Source of the DNA: Actinomycetes bacterium
GTDB taxonomy: Bacteria > Actinomycetota > Acidimicrobiia > Acidimicrobiales > Palsa-688
Reading direction: 5' to 3'
DNA: 6,394 nt
Assembly: GCA_021827285.1 (NCBI GenBank)
Contig: JAKAWM010000175.1
Span: 1 to 6,394 of the forward strand
The position numbers and the translations under genes are program-made. The notes below the pieces were generated by a model. That model was not told where the DNA came from. It did no database searches and saw only the letters and a program-made list of their open reading frames with translations. Below are positions 6,217 to 6,394 of the stretch, one piece after another. How positions within the stretch are numbered: the first letter of the stretch is position 1; each line of letters begins with the position of its first letter.

Positions 6217-6222
6217 TGCCCC

Positions 6223-6394
6223 GTGGACCTGGAAGACCTACCTGAAGTCTTGACCGTCGAGGAAGCGGCGTCCGTGCTTCGAATTGGCCGGACCGCCGCC
6301 TACGAGCTGTGCCGCCAATGGCGAGCGACCGGCGGCCGTAGCGGTTTGCCCGTCGTCGCTTTCGGCCGCAGCTTGCGCGTGCCCAAAGCTGCGC
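6223..6394 (+). CDS. Small helix-turn-helix DNA-binding protein, excisionase-like (3' end cut by window)
   Basis: Probable recombination directionality factor or element regulator acting with the neighbouring integrase. 57 residues are visible. LPEVLTVEEAASVLRIGRTAAYELCRQW (6-33) is the MerR/excisionase-type (HTH_17) motif: LTVEEAA opens the first helix and IGRTAAYEL is the recognition helix. TGGRSGLPVVAFGRSLRVPKAA (36-57) matches the wing that normally precedes a short C-terminal helix, so only about 10-20 residues should be missing if it is the usual small form. Start: GTG with GGAGG 6 nt upstream; alternatives are an in-frame GTG at 6199 and one at 5965 with its own Shine-Dalgarno. It is transcribed away from int, whereas many xis genes are co-directional with int, so a repressor or replication-control role cannot be excluded. 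Confidence 0.8.
   Translation, partial: MDLEDLPEVLTVEEAASVLRIGRTAAYELCRQWRATGGRSGLPVVAFGRSLRVPKAA

Larger units (their letters stand above)
5906..6222. other. Divergent region between int and the HTH gene
   Basis: 317 bp between the integrase ATG and the downstream GTG of the plus-strand HTH gene. It should carry both divergent promoters and any operator, but I see no convincing -35/-10 pair on either strand. Contents I can point to are the second Shine-Dalgarno/GTG pair at 5953-5967, in frame with the HTH gene, and the 7-bp inverted repeat at 6169-6187. If the upstream GTG is used, only 59 bp separate the two divergent genes. Confidence 0.5.

Overview
The window looks like a high-GC actinobacterium (Actinomycetota). 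The main reason is the minus-strand gene order fhaA - fhaB - pstP - rodA, the arrangement that precedes pbpA/pknA/pknB in Mycobacterium and relatives, together with a tRNA-Leu(CAG) gene next to fhaA, which as I recall is also where mycobacterial leuT lies. The genus cannot be read from the sequence.

Left part (1-3868, minus strand): a conserved cell-growth operon. fhaA (DUF3662 + FHA), fhaB (membrane-anchored FHA), pstP (PP2C Ser/Thr phosphatase with one membrane span) and rodA (SEDS glycan polymerase, cut by the left edge) abut or overlap: fhaA stop directly followed by a TTG fhaB start, then ATGA and GTGA overlaps. Together they link Ser/Thr phosphorylation (the kinase genes would lie beyond the left edge) to peptidoglycan synthesis.

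Middle (3869-4336): a 249-bp intergenic region with a strong inverted repeat just ahead of tRNA-Leu(CAG) on the plus strand (4118-4205, CCA encoded), then about 130 bp holding repeated GCTAAC words and two small hairpins. The tRNA 3' end is the likely attachment site of the element to its right.

Right part (4337-6394): one end of an integrated mobile element. On the minus strand are a tyrosine recombinase split by an apparent one-base deletion in a run of five G (5410-5414), then hicA toxin and hicB antitoxin, all joined by 4-nt stop/start overlaps. Divergent from them on the plus strand is a small helix-turn-helix (excisionase-like) gene that leaves the window at the right. It has two in-frame GTG starts, each with a strong Shine-Dalgarno.

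Nothing here is a clearly new system. The most unusual points are the integrase-hicA-hicB overlap chain, the homopolymer frameshift in an integrase whose catalytic residues are all intact, and the dual-start excisionase-like gene.
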